A program made the position numbers and the translations under genes. Source: Thalassocella blandensis (GTDB lineage Bacteria > Pseudomonadota > Gammaproteobacteria > Pseudomonadales > Cellvibrionaceae). Taken from it: a stretch of 64,000 nucleotides of DNA. Where the stretch lies: the NCBI GenBank assembly GCA_902141825.1, contig CABFPG010000003.1:310001-374000 (forward strand), given 5' to 3'. The notes beneath the pieces are model-generated. The model did not search any database and had not been told where the DNA came from. It was given only the letters and a program-made list of their open reading frames with translations. Below, piece after piece: positions 18,233 to 28,697 of this stretch (position 1 is its first letter; each line of letters begins with the position of its first letter).

Positions 18233-18856
18233 ATGATTGAATTAATTACGCATAACACTTTATACAGCGCGCTAATCGCATTAGGCGGACTCGCCGCTGT
18301 GTTCGGTGCTGTACTCGGTTTTGCCGCGATAAAATTTAAAGTCGAAGGTGACCCTCTGGTGGATCAAATCGACGAACTGCTGCCGCAAACCCAGTGCGGT
18401 CAATGTGGCTACCCAGGCTGTCGCCCCTATGCACAAGCCATTGTCGACGGCGACGCAATCAACAAGTGTCCGCCGGGAGGACAAACCACAATTAATTCTT
18501 TGGCCAACTTGCTCGACGTTGACGCACCGAGTCTGGATGAAGAACACGGAGAGGAATCAGAGGTTAAAAAAGTCGCGTACATTCGGGAAGACGAATGTAT
18601 TGGATGTACCAAATGTATTCAGGCCTGTCCGGTCGATGCCATCCTGGGAGCGGCCAAGCAAATGCACACCGTAATTGCGTCAGAGTGTACGGGTTGCGAC
18701 CTGTGTGTAGAGCCCTGTCCGGTAGACTGCATCGACATGCTGCCTTTGGCTCAGGAAATTAAAGACTGGAGCTGGGAATTACCACAATCTCTTCCCCTTA
18801 TCGCCACCGATCGAACGCACGCAGCAGACGACGCGGAAGAGGAGAATGCGGCGTGA
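18233..18856 (+). CDS. rnfB: Rnf/Rsx electron transport complex subunit B
   Basis: 207-residue iron-sulfur subunit anchored by an N-terminal helix (about 8-32). It has the RnfB cluster motif [15 protein letters not shown] and two ferredoxin 4Fe-4S motifs, [15 protein letters not shown] and [15 protein letters not shown], facing the cytosol. Its stop overlaps the GTG start of rnfC. It accepts electrons from RnfC or a soluble ferredoxin. Confidence 0.97.
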   Translation: MIELITHNTLYSALIALGGLAAVFGAVLGFAAIKFKVEGDPLVDQIDELLPQTQCGQCGYPGCRPYAQAIVDGDAINKCPPGGQTTINSLANLLDVDAPSLDEEHGEESEVKKVAYIREDECIGCTKCIQACPVDAILGAAKQMHTVIASECTGCDLCVEPCPVDCIDMLPLAQEIKDWSWELPQSLPLIATDRTHAADDAEEENAA

Positions 18857-21159
18857 GACAGATTTGGGATATTCCAGGCGGTATTCATCCACCGGAAAAC
18901 AAAACACAAAGCACTGGCGATGCTATTGCCAATATACCGTTGCCTGCTGAAATCGTCTTGCCTCTCAATCAGCATATTGGTGCACCAGCAATCCCTTGCG
19001 TCGCCGTCGGCGATAAAGTATTAAAAGGGCAAGTGGTCGCCGAAGCGCAGGGCTTGGTCAGCGCTCCGATTCACGCCTCCACCTCCGGCACTATCAGTGC
19101 AATCGAGCAGCGTTTTATTCCGCATCCTTCGGGGATGATGAGCGACTGTATTGTGATTACCCCTGATGGTGAAGATCAGTGGACCACGTTACACCCGGTA
19201 CCAGACTACAAAGCACTGGATCATGCAGAGCTGGTTGCACTTATCCGTCAGGCAGGTATTGCCGGTATGGGTGGTGCGGGATTTCCAACCGCGGTAAAAC
19301 TGAACCCGCGTGCAGACCGCAAAGTTCACACCTTAATCTTGAATGGAACCGAGTGCGAACCCTATATTACAGCCGATGACATGCTGATGCGCGAACGCGC
19401 CGATGAAGTGGTTGCCGGCACACTTTTACTCGCGCACATCCTGGGCACCCCAGAGACCATATTGATTGGGATAGAAGACAATAAACCCGAAGCGATTGCG
19501 GCCATGCAAGCGGCGGTCGACAAGCACGCCCAGCAGTCTCGGGGTATTGCAATCGACGTGGTGAGTTTTCCGACGAAATACCCCAGCGGCGGCGAGAAAC
19601 AATTAATTCAAATATTGACCGGTAAGGAAGTTCCCAGCGGTCAAATTCCTGCCACTATAGGCATCGTGGTACAAAATGTCGGCACAGCGGTTGCGACCTA
19701 TCGTGCCGTTACATTCGGCGAACCTCTGGTGAGTCGCATCACGACAGTTGTTGGCGAAACTCTCAAGCAACAGCGCAATATTGAAGTGTTGATCGGCACC
19801 CCGGTTGATCACGTGTTAACGCTGCATGGCTATCAGGCAGAAAAGAAATCACGCTTGATTATTGGTGGCCCCATGATGGGATTTACGGTAGAGCACACCA
19901 ATATTCCGGTAGTAAAAACCACCAACTGTATTTTGGTACCCAGCAACGAAGAAATTCCCCCGACACAACCAGCACAGGCGTGTATTCGTTGTGGCATGTG
20001 CGCGGAAGCCTGTCCTGCGAATTTATTGCCACAACAGTTGTTTTGGTATTCACAGGCTGAAGATACGGAAAAACTCGAGCAACATAATCTGTTCGACTGT
20101 ATTGAATGCGGCGCCTGCTCGTACGTGTGCCCCAGTAATATTCCACTGGTGCAATATTACCGCGCATCCAAAGGAACTATTCGTCAACAGGAACTCGCGA
20201 AAAAGCAGTCAGATCGTGCACGCCAACGTTTTGAATTCCGTCAGGAAAGAATTGCCAAAGCGGAAGCAGAGAAAGAAGCAAAACGACTCGCACGGAAAAA
20301 AGCCGCCGAAGAAGCCAAGAAAAAACTCGCAGCACAAGCCGGGAATGAGCCGGAGAAGAATGCGGCAACAAGTTCGGCAGCAGGGTCAACAACACCTGTA
20401 CCAAAAACGCCTGAGCAAGCCAGCACCGGCGCCACGGATACCAATCAACTACCCAAACTTGAGCGTGCTTTAAGCAGTGCAAAAAGCCGAGAGGAACGCG
20501 CACAACAACAATTGGCTGAAGCCAAAGCGAACGGCGAAGACGCCAGGATAGAACCGCTCAGTGCGCGCTTAAAACAAGCTGAATTGAAAGTAAAAGAGGC
20601 CGAAGAAAAGCTTAAGGCTTATCAACAAGGAGAAAACCTCCCAAGCAGTGCGGTACCGGAAAAACTCCAGCAAAAACTCAGTTTAAGCCCACGCCAAAAA
20701 GCTGAAAAGAATATTGAAACGCTGCAAAAGCGAATTGCTACAGCGGAAGAAAAGCTGGCAGAAGCAGAACAGGCGAACGCATCCACCACGGACGCCCTTC
20801 GTCAGGGTGTAGAAAAATTAAACCAAAAACTTGCCGAAGCGCAACGCGAGTTGGAAGCCACAGCCGAGGACGGTATAACGGCTGAAAAGGGTGCCGCAGC
20901 GGTCGATGCACCGACAATGTCTGCCGCCGAAATTGCCATCGCGAAAGCGCAGGCGAAAGCAGCCGCGCAAGCATCCATGAGCGACGACGAAAAAAACCAG
21001 GCACAAATCGCCTCACTGCAGAAACGGCTCGACAAAGCACGCGAAAGACTTGCCAAAGCAGAAGCAGAGAACAATGACAATATTGATGCATTTCGCATTG
21101 GTGTTGAAAAACTAGAAGCCAAGCTGGCGGAAGCTCAACAACCCCAGACCACCCCTTAA
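18853..21159 (+). CDS. rnfC: Rnf/Rsx electron transport complex subunit C, long form
   Basis: 768-residue peripheral subunit binding NADH, FMN and two 4Fe-4S clusters. The core carries [16 protein letters not shown] (NADH/FMN region), [30 protein letters not shown] and [17 protein letters not shown]. After about residue 445 an Ala/Glu/Lys-rich coiled coil begins, with three imperfect repeats near 533-590, 611-668 and 708-765 (each with a heptad like [18 protein letters not shown]). Many gammaproteobacterial RnfC proteins have such tails, of variable length. The GTG start overlaps rnfB. Confidence 0.95.
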   Translation: MRQIWDIPGGIHPPENKTQSTGDAIANIPLPAEIVLPLNQHIGAPAIPCVAVGDKVLKGQVVAEAQGLVSAPIHASTSGTISAIEQRFIPHPSGMMSDCIVITPDGEDQWTTLHPVPDYKALDHAELVALIRQAGIAGMGGAGFPTAVKLNPRADRKVHTLILNGTECEPYITADDMLMRERADEVVAGTLLLAHILGTPETILIGIEDNKPEAIAAMQAAVDKHAQQSRGIAIDVVSFPTKYPSGGEKQLIQILTGKEVPSGQIPATIGIVVQNVGTAVATYRAVTFGEPLVSRITTVVGETLKQQRNIEVLIGTPVDHVLTLHGYQAEKKSRLIIGGPMMGFTVEHTNIPVVKTTNCILVPSNEEIPPTQPAQACIRCGMCAEACPANLLPQQLFWYSQAEDTEKLEQHNLFDCIECGACSYVCPSNIPLVQYYRASKGTIRQQELAKKQSDRARQRFEFRQERIAKAEAEKEAKRLARKKAAEEAKKKLAAQAGNEPEKNAATSSAAGSTTPVPKTPEQASTGATDTNQLPKLERALSSAKSREERAQQQLAEAKANGEDARIEPLSARLKQAELKVKEAEEKLKAYQQGENLPSSAVPEKLQQKLSLSPRQKAEKNIETLQKRIATAEEKLAEAEQANASTTDALRQGVEKLNQKLAEAQRELEATAEDGITAEKGAAAVDAPTMSAAEIAIAKAQAKAAAQASMSDDEKNQAQIASLQKRLDKARERLAKAEAENNDNIDAFRIGVEKLEAKLAEAQQPQTTP

Positions 21160-21201
21160 TTTAATTCGCAACATCCGCAAGAGAAAGGCAAACAGCAACA
21201 C

Positions 21202-22254
21202 ATGGCTTTATTGAAAATTACATCACCGCATGTCCATGGGACGAATAGCACCAGCCGCGTGATGGCTAAAGTCGCTCTGGCTTGCGCGCCGGGCATTATG
21301 GCCCTCACCCTCTGGTTCGGCTTTGGTTCGCTATGCAATATCATATTGTGTATCGGATTTTGTCTCAGCTTTGAAGCGATTGCATTAAAGTTACGGCAAC
21401 GAGATGTCAGGTTTTTCCTGTCAGATTTCAGCGCCGTCGTTACCGCTCTGCTGCTCGGTATTGCACTACCACCGTTTGCGCCCTGGTGGCTGATTGCGAT
21501 TGGCAGTTTCTTTTCGATTGTGGTGGCCAAACAACTGTACGGCGGGCTTGGATTTAATCCTTTCAATCCAGCCATGGTTGGCTATGTGGTGTTATTGATT
21601 TCATTTCCGGTGGAGATGACAACCTGGCTACCGGCAATGGCAAACAGTCAGGGGCTTGGCACGATCGAGGGACTCGCTCAGGTCTTCGCCGGGCACGCGT
21701 TTACCAGCCTGGATGCATACACTGGCGCTACCCCACTGGATATTGTCAAACAAAACAGCAGTGCGGTGCTTTCCGATCTGTACCAGCAACAAAGCGTCTT
21801 CAAGAATTCTCATTTTGCCGGAACGGGTTGGGAGTGGGTCAACCTCGCTTTTCTCGGCGGCGGCATTTATTTACTTTGGCGAAAAATTTTCACCTGGCAT
21901 GCGCCAATCAGCATGCTGGGAACACTGGCCGTGCTCTCGGCGCTGTTTTACGACGGCGGCAGCTCAAGCAGCCCGGGGTCTCCGTTACTGCACTTATTTT
22001 CCGGCGGCACAATGTTGGGCGCATTTTTTATTGTGACGGACCCGGTAACTTCTGCCGTTAGTAACAAGGGGCGCGTTGTTTACGGTATCGGTATTGGTGC
22101 ACTGGTATTCGTTATCCGTGCCTGGGGCAATTACCCTGATGCAATTGCCTTTTCAGTACTGCTAATGAATTTCGCTGCACCGTTTATCGACTATTACACT
22201 CAGCCACGCACTTATGGCCATGTAAAAAAGCCGGGCAAACCGTCGCAGAAGTAA
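21202..22254 (+). CDS. rnfD: Rnf/Rsx electron transport complex subunit D
   Basis: 350-residue inner-membrane flavoprotein with about nine or ten helices, related to NqrB. Thr177 in the YTGATP motif is the expected site of covalent FMN attachment. GGLGFNPFNPAMVGY and the late TDPVTSAVSNKGRVVYGIGIG are family marks. It begins 42 bases after rnfC; its partner for ion translocation is RnfG. Confidence 0.96.
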   Translation: MALLKITSPHVHGTNSTSRVMAKVALACAPGIMALTLWFGFGSLCNIILCIGFCLSFEAIALKLRQRDVRFFLSDFSAVVTALLLGIALPPFAPWWLIAIGSFFSIVVAKQLYGGLGFNPFNPAMVGYVVLLISFPVEMTTWLPAMANSQGLGTIEGLAQVFAGHAFTSLDAYTGATPLDIVKQNSSAVLSDLYQQQSVFKNSHFAGTGWEWVNLAFLGGGIYLLWRKIFTWHAPISMLGTLAVLSALFYDGGSSSSPGSPLLHLFSGGTMLGAFFIVTDPVTSAVSNKGRVVYGIGIGALVFVIRAWGNYPDAIAFSVLLMNFAAPFIDYYTQPRTYGHVKKPGKPSQK

Positions 22255-22293
22255 CAATGTTGCCGCTTAATTAATGAGACAGGACACGTAATC

Positions 22294-22989
22294 GTGCTTA
22301 CGCAATCAATCAGTAAAAACAGCCTTATTCTCGCCGCTTTTGCTTTGGTAACGGCAGGCATACTTGCGTTAACCTTTATGAAAACGGCTCCACGTATCGC
22401 CGATGCAGAAAAACGAGCCGCTCAACAGGCTCTGCTTGAGATAGTGCCGGATTCGCGACACGATAACGATATGCTGCATGACATCTGGCAAATTCCCGAA
22501 GAGCAACTAATGGAGCTCGGCCTAAGCGCGCAAAGCAATATCCACATTGCCAGATTAAACGACGCCCCCGTTGCCTTTATCGTGCCGGCCACAGCGAAAG
22601 ATGGCTACAGTGGCGATATCAAAATGATAATTGGTGTTAACGTGGACGGGAGTATCGCCGGTGTTCGCGTGCTCTCGCACAAAGAAACACCGGGGCTTGG
22701 TGACCGTGTCGATCTGAATAAAAGCCCCTGGGTATTGAGCTTCAACGGCAAATCATTACAGCAACCCCAGACTGAAAAGTGGAAGGTCAAAAAAGATGGT
22801 GGTGAGTTCGACCAATTCACCGGAGCCACCATCACACCACGCGCGGTTGTTCATCAGGTCAAACAGACGCTGGAGTTTTTTGAACGGAATAAATCTGCCT
22901 TACTAGAACAAAGTCCCACACAAGCAGCATCATCAATACCAACGGAATCCGTCTCTAGTCAACACTCCACCACGAGCCAGAGTGAGTAA
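22294..22989 (+). CDS. rnfG: Rnf/Rsx electron transport complex subunit G
   Basis: 231-residue periplasmic flavoprotein with one N-terminal membrane anchor (LILAAFALVTAGILALTF). Thr179 in QFTGATITP is the covalent FMN site; HKETPGLGD is the other family motif. The GTG start at 22294 has AGGA upstream. The last 30 residues are a Ser/Thr/Gln-rich tail (TQAASSIPTESVSSQHSTT) not needed for the fold. Confidence 0.95.
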   Translation: MLTQSISKNSLILAAFALVTAGILALTFMKTAPRIADAEKRAAQQALLEIVPDSRHDNDMLHDIWQIPEEQLMELGLSAQSNIHIARLNDAPVAFIVPATAKDGYSGDIKMIIGVNVDGSIAGVRVLSHKETPGLGDRVDLNKSPWVLSFNGKSLQQPQTEKWKVKKDGGEFDQFTGATITPRAVVHQVKQTLEFFERNKSALLEQSPTQAASSIPTESVSSQHSTTSQSE

Positions 22990-22992
22990 ATC

Positions 22993-23703
22993 ATGAATCA
23001 ATATCAAGAGATCAGCCTCAACGGTATTTGGAAAAACAATCCAGCATTAGTGCAATTGCTGGGCTTATGTCCGTTACTGGCTGTTACCGGCTCATTTGTC
23101 AATGCCATGGGCCTGGGGCTCGCCACCATGGTTGTGTTGATCGGTTCGAATGTCTCAGTGTCGATCATTCGCAATGCCGTGAGCGACGCAATTAAACTGC
23201 CAGCATTTGTGATGATTATCGCTTCATTCACCACCTGCACCGAATTACTGATGCAGGCTTTTACCTACGAGCTTTACCAGATTCTGGGTATATTTATTCC
23301 ACTGATTGTGACCAACTGTTCCATTCTTGGTCGCGCGGATGCCTTCGCCAGTAAAAATAAAATCCTGCCCTCAGCGCTTGATGGTTTTATGATGGGCCTG
23401 GGCTTTCTACTTGTCCTGCTGCTGATTGGTGGTATACGCGAAATCATTGGGAACGGAACACTATTTGCCAATATGCACCTGTTATTCGGCGAAGCCGCCA
23501 AAAACTGGACGCTGCATATTTTCGGCGAACAATATAAAGGGTTTCTTGTAGCGGTATTACCTCCAGGCGCCTTCCTCGTCGCAGGTTTGTTAATTGCACT
23601 GAAAAATATAACAGATGCAAAAATTCAGCAGCGTTTGGCACAGAATAAAGTGAAAGTTGCTAAAGGGTCCAAGCGGGTTCGTACCACAGGACAAATTGCA
23701 TAA
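22993..23703 (+). CDS. rnfE: Rnf/Rsx electron transport complex subunit E
   Basis: 236-residue membrane subunit, homologous to RnfA, with six helices, the [17 protein letters not shown] opening and [15 protein letters not shown]. It starts three bases after rnfG and ends the operon. The nth (endonuclease III) gene that often follows rnf is not here. The C-terminal tail is Lys/Arg-rich, as expected on the cytosolic face. Confidence 0.96.
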   Translation: MNQYQEISLNGIWKNNPALVQLLGLCPLLAVTGSFVNAMGLGLATMVVLIGSNVSVSIIRNAVSDAIKLPAFVMIIASFTTCTELLMQAFTYELYQILGIFIPLIVTNCSILGRADAFASKNKILPSALDGFMMGLGFLLVLLLIGGIREIIGNGTLFANMHLLFGEAAKNWTLHIFGEQYKGFLVAVLPPGAFLVAGLLIALKNITDAKIQQRLAQNKVKVAKGSKRVRTTGQIA

Positions 23704-24155
23704 TTCACAAATTTGACGTCAGACGGTCGTTTTATAGTAATTTTTTTCGAGAATAACTTGCCAAAATGTAGGGTTAATATGGTGCACATTCATCAAATCA
23801 CGCCCCATTTAATGAAAAACAAGATAAAACCTGGAAGCAGCCCGCTATAAAGCGCATATTTTCACCCAAAAAATACAAGATCAGTATAATTAAACGGCTT
23901 TTTGTAGAAGAGACATACTACTTGACAGTTTTCCCCATGAGATTGTAATTTACGCCAAATGGCACATTATTCAACATGGCCATCATGCAGTGATTGCTGT
24001 ATCACCTATAATCGAATGGGTTAGACGCTTCCTTTCACAAGAAGCAAAACACGACTTTAGAGCGATACCGAAAAAGACGATCGTGCACAGCACTTGTCTG
24101 GTATCGACCTGATTACGCGCTAACGGCACGTAATGATAAGAAGCTACAAGGAGCC
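23704..24155. other. Spacer between rnf operon and RND efflux genes
   Basis: 452 bases, AT-rich, no gene. No convincing terminator follows rnfE. A TTGACA hexamer at 23932-23937 with GTAATT 17 bases later is a possible sigma-70 promoter for the efflux genes, low confidence. A strong Shine-Dalgarno (AAGGAG) sits at its end before 24156. Confidence 0.5.
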
Positions 24156-25370
24156 ATGGTGGTAGATCGTAAGCAACGCTTTCTTCCGTTTTTCATTTTA
24201 ATCCCTGGTATTGCATTGGTTTTCGCCATTGCAACGCTCAAGCCTTCACCCACACCAGATACCAGCAAGCTGGAACAGGAAGCCAAACCGCGAGTTGCCG
24301 TTGCGCATATTTCGCCAGAGACGGTAAAACTGAACACACATAGCCAGGGCACAGTGAGTCCGCGCCGCGAAATTGATCTGGTGGCTCAAGTTGCCGGACA
24401 AATCATCGAGGTTGATAGCAACTTCGTGGCCGGCGGTTTTTTTCAACAAGGCAGTACACTGGTACAAATTGACCCTCGCGATTATGAGTCGGCCCTGATT
24501 AATGCCAAAGCACAAGTGGCTGAAGCACAACAGCGACTGGCAGAAGAGAAAGGTCGTGCACGCCAGGCGAAACGTGAATGGCGGGATCTCGGCAATGACG
24601 ATGCCAACGCTCTGTTTTTACGCAAGCCTCAATTAGCCGCCGCACAAGCTGCATTAGCATCAGCCCAGGCCCATGAACAGCAGGCGCAATTACATTTGCA
24701 ACGCACTCGTATTATGGTTCCGTTTACCGGGCGTGTTGCAGAAACGCTGGTAGACCTCGGTCAATACGTATCCCCCGGCAGTAAAATTGCACGCGTATAT
24801 GATGCCGCAGTCGCCGAAGTGCGTTTGCCCTTAAACAATCGTCAAGCCGCATTGGTGGACCTCCCAATTATCTCGCCACAACATCTGGACGAAGCCCCCA
24901 AAGTCAGCCTGCGCGGTAACATTGCCGGCAAACAGTTTGAGTGGCAAGGCGTTATCACTCGCACAGAAGCGTCAATTGATACTCGTTCGCGCATGTACTA
25001 TGCCATTGCAGAAGTGGAAAATCCGTTTAATTACGGTGAAGAGCGCCACCCCGCACCCTTGATGATGGGACTATTTGTGGAAGCAGAAATTGAAGGCCAG
25101 CAACTCGATAACGTTTTGGTCTTACCTCGCTCCGCATTATTTAAACGCAATAAAATTTACAGTCTCGACGCAGACAATAAAGCCGTGTTGCAAACCGTTG
25201 ATGTATTGCAAACCAGTGAGGAGCACGCGTGGGTTAGAGCAAACCTGGAAGCGAATACGCCCCTGGTTATCAACAAGCTTTCCCTCCTTACGCCAGGCAC
25301 CGAAGTCGAGCCTGTTGAATCAGAAAAAACAACTCCGGACGCGGCGCCCGTCGCACACCAAGGTGAATAA
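24156..25370 (+). CDS. RND efflux periplasmic adaptor (membrane fusion protein)
   Basis: A 404-residue adaptor with an N-terminal membrane anchor (FLPFFILIPGIALVFAIAT). It has the usual order: half-barrel/lipoyl strand (VKLNTHSQGTVSPRREIDL, then QVAGQIIEVDSNFVAGGFF), a coiled-coil hairpin (about 105-170, rich in Ala/Gln/Glu), the second lipoyl half (IMVPFTGRVAETLVDLGQYV) and a beta-barrel domain. It joins the inner-membrane pump to an outer-membrane channel. ATG at 24156 has AAGGAG upstream. The pump gene follows after 14 bases; the substrate cannot be told from sequence. Confidence 0.92.
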   Translation: MVVDRKQRFLPFFILIPGIALVFAIATLKPSPTPDTSKLEQEAKPRVAVAHISPETVKLNTHSQGTVSPRREIDLVAQVAGQIIEVDSNFVAGGFFQQGSTLVQIDPRDYESALINAKAQVAEAQQRLAEEKGRARQAKREWRDLGNDDANALFLRKPQLAAAQAALASAQAHEQQAQLHLQRTRIMVPFTGRVAETLVDLGQYVSPGSKIARVYDAAVAEVRLPLNNRQAALVDLPIISPQHLDEAPKVSLRGNIAGKQFEWQGVITRTEASIDTRSRMYYAIAEVENPFNYGEERHPAPLMMGLFVEAEIEGQQLDNVLVLPRSALFKRNKIYSLDADNKAVLQTVDVLQTSEEHAWVRANLEANTPLVINKLSLLTPGTEVEPVESEKTTPDAAPVAHQGE

Positions 25371-25384
25371 CAGCAAGGCTGCTC

Positions 25385-28300
25385 ATGCAAAATCTGGTTA
25401 AATGGTTTATCGAAAACCCCATCGCCGCCAACTTCCTCATGATTTTAATGTTACTGGGCGGGCTGCTGGGTTCGTTTGCACTTAAAAAGGAAGTCTTTCC
25501 CGCTCACGAACCCAATTATATACACATCGACATGGTGTATCCCGGCGCAGCGCCGACCGAGGTAGAACAACAAATCGTTGTAAGAATTGAGGAAGTAATT
25601 GCAGGCATTCCGGGGATTTTTAAAATCACATCTGAATCCCGCCTGGGTTCAGGTACAGTGACGGTCGAAGTCGTCGACGGTTATGATGTTAAAGACGTAC
25701 TCGCGGATGTAAAAATGCGGGTGGACTCCATCAATACATTTCCTGCCAGTGCCGAACGCCCCACCATTCGACAGCCAAACAATCGCCAAACACTTATCTG
25801 GTTTACCATTTTTGGTAAAACCGACCTCGCGACACTGAAAAAGATTGCCTATCAGGTAAGAGATGAAATGTCCTTACTTGAAGGGATTTCTCAGGTATAT
25901 ATCACGGGGATGAAGAGTGACGAAGTCAGTATCGAAGTATCCGAAAATACTCTGCGCGAATATCAACTAACGTTCGATGAAATCGCCTCAGCAATCCGCC
26001 AGTCTTCAATGAATGTGCCCGCCGGGACAATTCGCACACAACAGGGCAACATTCAGGTACAGACGCGCGCGCAGGCTTATAACGATCAGGACTTTGCCTC
26101 CGTGGTGGTGCGCAGTCATGAAGACGGGACCAAATTGTATTTGGGTGATATCGCAAAAATCACAGACGGATTTGCCGAACAGGAAATTGAATTTTACGAC
26201 CATGGAATGCGCGGACTGAATTTTCAGGTAATGATCAGTGATGACCCCGATCTGTTCGGCGGGACGGCTAATGCCAAAGCTTATCTGCAAAATCTCGAAG
26301 AGTTTTTACCGGACAATCTGGAAGTTAAAATCAACTTCGAAATGCGCAGCCTGTTTGACAGTCGATTTAATTTGTTAAAAGACAACGCGTTAAGTGGCTT
26401 GTTACTGGTGTTTTTAGTGTTGATGCTTTTTCTGCGTCCACTGATAGCGATATGGGCGGTGATTGGCATTGTCACCACATTTGCCGGAACCATCTGGTTA
26501 CTGCCCTTTTTCGATATTTCACTCAACATGCTGTCCATGTTTGCCTTCATCATGGTCCTGGGTATTGTGGTGGATGATGCAATTATTATCGGCGAGAGCA
26601 TTTATACACACCAGCATCAGGGCTTGCGCGATAAAAACTCAGCGATTATCGGCACAAAGGTGGTGCTAAAACCGGTAATGCTGGCTGTGTTGAGTACCGT
26701 GGTCTTTTTCATGCCACTATTAAATGTTCCCACGGAAACCAAACCTTATACCTTGTCCATCTTTTTCGTGGTCGCCATCAGTCTGATATTTTCACTGGTA
26801 GAGTCCATGCTGATACTGCCCTCACATCTGTCACATATGAAACCGGAAAAGCCAGCAAAGAATGCAGTATTGAAAAAAATGGAAAGCGTTCGATATCGCT
26901 TTTCTGAGTACATGGAACACTTCGCCACTAAAATTTACAAACCCACTTTACATGCTTTGTTACGGCATAAAGCGAGTACCGTACTCGCATTTTTTATTGC
27001 TTTGTCGATGTCCGCTGCGGTGTACCTGGGTGGCTGGATCAACACTTCATTCATGCCGAATGTGCCGCGTTCCTGGGTTATGATCAACGTTGCCTACCCC
27101 GAAGGCACATCGTTTAATACCATTAAACAGGTGGGACAATTTCTCGATGCTGCAGTAGTTGCTGCAGCAAAAGACGAAACACTGTTAAAAGCAAATGGCG
27201 GACAGGCATTTATTCGCGAAACCAATAAAACCCTCAACGGCAATCGTGTTGATATTTTTGTGGGTCTGTACCCGGATGAAGAGCGCACCGTCACCACACA
27301 GCAGGTGTCGGAACGCTTGGGGCAAATCATCGGACCGATTCCAGAAGCACAGCAATTTAATTTGAATTATTCCATGAACGGGAATCAAGCGGATATTACT
27401 CTCAACTTGACCCTTTCCTCCAATCGGCGCGAAGACCAGAAACGCGCAGTAGATGAGGTGAAAAAAGTACTGGCGGCTTACCCCGGCGTCAGCAATGTTC
27501 GCAGCAACCTTGAATCGGAACGCATCGAGGTGGAGTTGGATTTAAAACCTCATGCAGAAAATCTGGGCGTGAGTTTATCCCATGTGGCCAATCAGGTTCG
27601 CCAGGGCTTTTATGGTGAAGAAGTTCAGCGTATCCCTCGCTCAAAAGAAGATGTAAAAGTCATGTTGCGTTATCCATTGGGCGAACGCAGTACATTGGAT
27701 ACGCTGGGTGAAATGCGCATTCGCAATAACGACCACACAGAGGTCCCTCTGGACGAAGTGGCACAAGTAACGCTGGTACCCGGTTATTCCACTATTCGTC
27801 GCGTCGACCGCCGCCGTAATATCACCATTACGGCCGAAGTCTCCGAAGGTGCAGACGCCAATCTGATCGTGTCGCAAATGCTCACCGACTACGCGCATCA
27901 ATGGAAACGCGAGTACGTGGGTTTTGATTTATCGCGTGATGGCAACCTTCGGGCGCAGGCCAGATTTGAAGACAATTTGATCATCGACTTCCTCAAAGTC
28001 CTGTTTGTGGTGTATGGGGTTTTTGCCATCGCGTTTCGCTCCATCTTCCAACCCATGCTGGTGTTGATGGCGGTTCCCTTTGGCTGCATGGGGGCGATCT
28101 TTGGTCACCTGTTCCTCGGGCTCAACATCAGTATGATGTCCTTTTTCGGTTTCCTCGCCTGCTCAGGCGTTGTGGTAAATGATAATCTAGTGTTGTTGGA
28201 TCGTATCAACCAATTACGCGCGCGCGGCCTCGAAGTTTTCGATGCCGTGCTCAATGCGGGCGTCGACCGCTTTCGCGCCATTGTGCTTACCTCACTCACC

Positions 28301-28528
28301 ACCTTTGTCGGCCTGTTGCCAATTTTGTTTGAACGCAGTGGTCAGGCACAATTTCTAAAACCCATGGTGGTGTCTCTGGCTTTCGGGGTTGTACTGGCTT
28401 CCACGGTCACCCTGTTGATGGTACCTGCGGCTTACTACAGTTTTTATCGCACAAGCCAGTACTTAAAGCGGCTCAACCCACTGGCCAGATCCGCAACCAA
28501 GCCGGCATCAGTATCAGAATCCCATTGA
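25385..28528 (+). CDS. RND family efflux pump, AcrB-type
   Basis: A 1047-residue proton-driven inner-membrane transporter with the duplicated plan of one helix, a large periplasmic loop, then five helices. GIVVDDAIIIGESIYTH carries the proton-relay Asp397-Asp398. The N-terminus (WFIENPIAANFLMILMLLGG) and PAYYSFYR ending are typical of the hydrophobe/amphiphile-type group seen next to single adaptors in marine gammaproteobacteria. The second-half helix VVVNDNLVLLDRINQLRARG is intact. No TolC-like outer-membrane gene or TetR regulator is adjacent, so the channel must be encoded elsewhere. Confidence 0.93.
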   Translation: MQNLVKWFIENPIAANFLMILMLLGGLLGSFALKKEVFPAHEPNYIHIDMVYPGAAPTEVEQQIVVRIEEVIAGIPGIFKITSESRLGSGTVTVEVVDGYDVKDVLADVKMRVDSINTFPASAERPTIRQPNNRQTLIWFTIFGKTDLATLKKIAYQVRDEMSLLEGISQVYITGMKSDEVSIEVSENTLREYQLTFDEIASAIRQSSMNVPAGTIRTQQGNIQVQTRAQAYNDQDFASVVVRSHEDGTKLYLGDIAKITDGFAEQEIEFYDHGMRGLNFQVMISDDPDLFGGTANAKAYLQNLEEFLPDNLEVKINFEMRSLFDSRFNLLKDNALSGLLLVFLVLMLFLRPLIAIWAVIGIVTTFAGTIWLLPFFDISLNMLSMFAFIMVLGIVVDDAIIIGESIYTHQHQGLRDKNSAIIGTKVVLKPVMLAVLSTVVFFMPLLNVPTETKPYTLSIFFVVAISLIFSLVESMLILPSHLSHMKPEKPAKNAVLKKMESVRYRFSEYMEHFATKIYKPTLHALLRHKASTVLAFFIALSMSAAVYLGGWINTSFMPNVPRSWVMINVAYPEGTSFNTIKQVGQFLDAAVVAAAKDETLLKANGGQAFIRETNKTLNGNRVDIFVGLYPDEERTVTTQQVSERLGQIIGPIPEAQQFNLNYSMNGNQADITLNLTLSSNRREDQKRAVDEVKKVLAAYPGVSNVRSNLESERIEVELDLKPHAENLGVSLSHVANQVRQGFYGEEVQRIPRSKEDVKVMLRYPLGERSTLDTLGEMRIRNNDHTEVPLDEVAQVTLVPGYSTIRRVDRRRNITITAEVSEGADANLIVSQMLTDYAHQWKREYVGFDLSRDGNLRAQARFEDNLIIDFLKVLFVVYGVFAIAFRSIFQPMLVLMAVPFGCMGAIFGHLFLGLNISMMSFFGFLACSGVVVNDNLVLLDRINQLRARGLEVFDAVLNAGVDRFRAIVLTSLTTFVGLLPILFERSGQAQFLKPMVVSLAFGVVLASTVTLLMVPAAYYSFYRTSQYLKRLNPLARSATKPASVSESH

Positions 28529-28542
28529 GTATTCATTTCATA

Positions 28543-28587
28543 ACTGCACTAAAGTGATGTTTTTCCCATCAATTTAGTGCAGTTTTT
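28543..28587 (+). terminator. Intrinsic terminator after the RND pump gene
   Basis: ACTGCACTAAA (28543-28553) pairs perfectly with TTTAGTGCAGT (28573-28583), a 19-base loop apart, and is followed by a T-run. It lies 14 bases after the pump stop. Confidence 0.75.
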
Positions 28588-28697
28588 AGCGTTTTTCCGA
28601 CAAAAGTTAAGATGCACACACTTTGGCTGTGGCTTCCACTGGGAACTGAAGGTAGGATTATGGCTAAAAAATCATAGATAAAAATCTGAGAATTATT

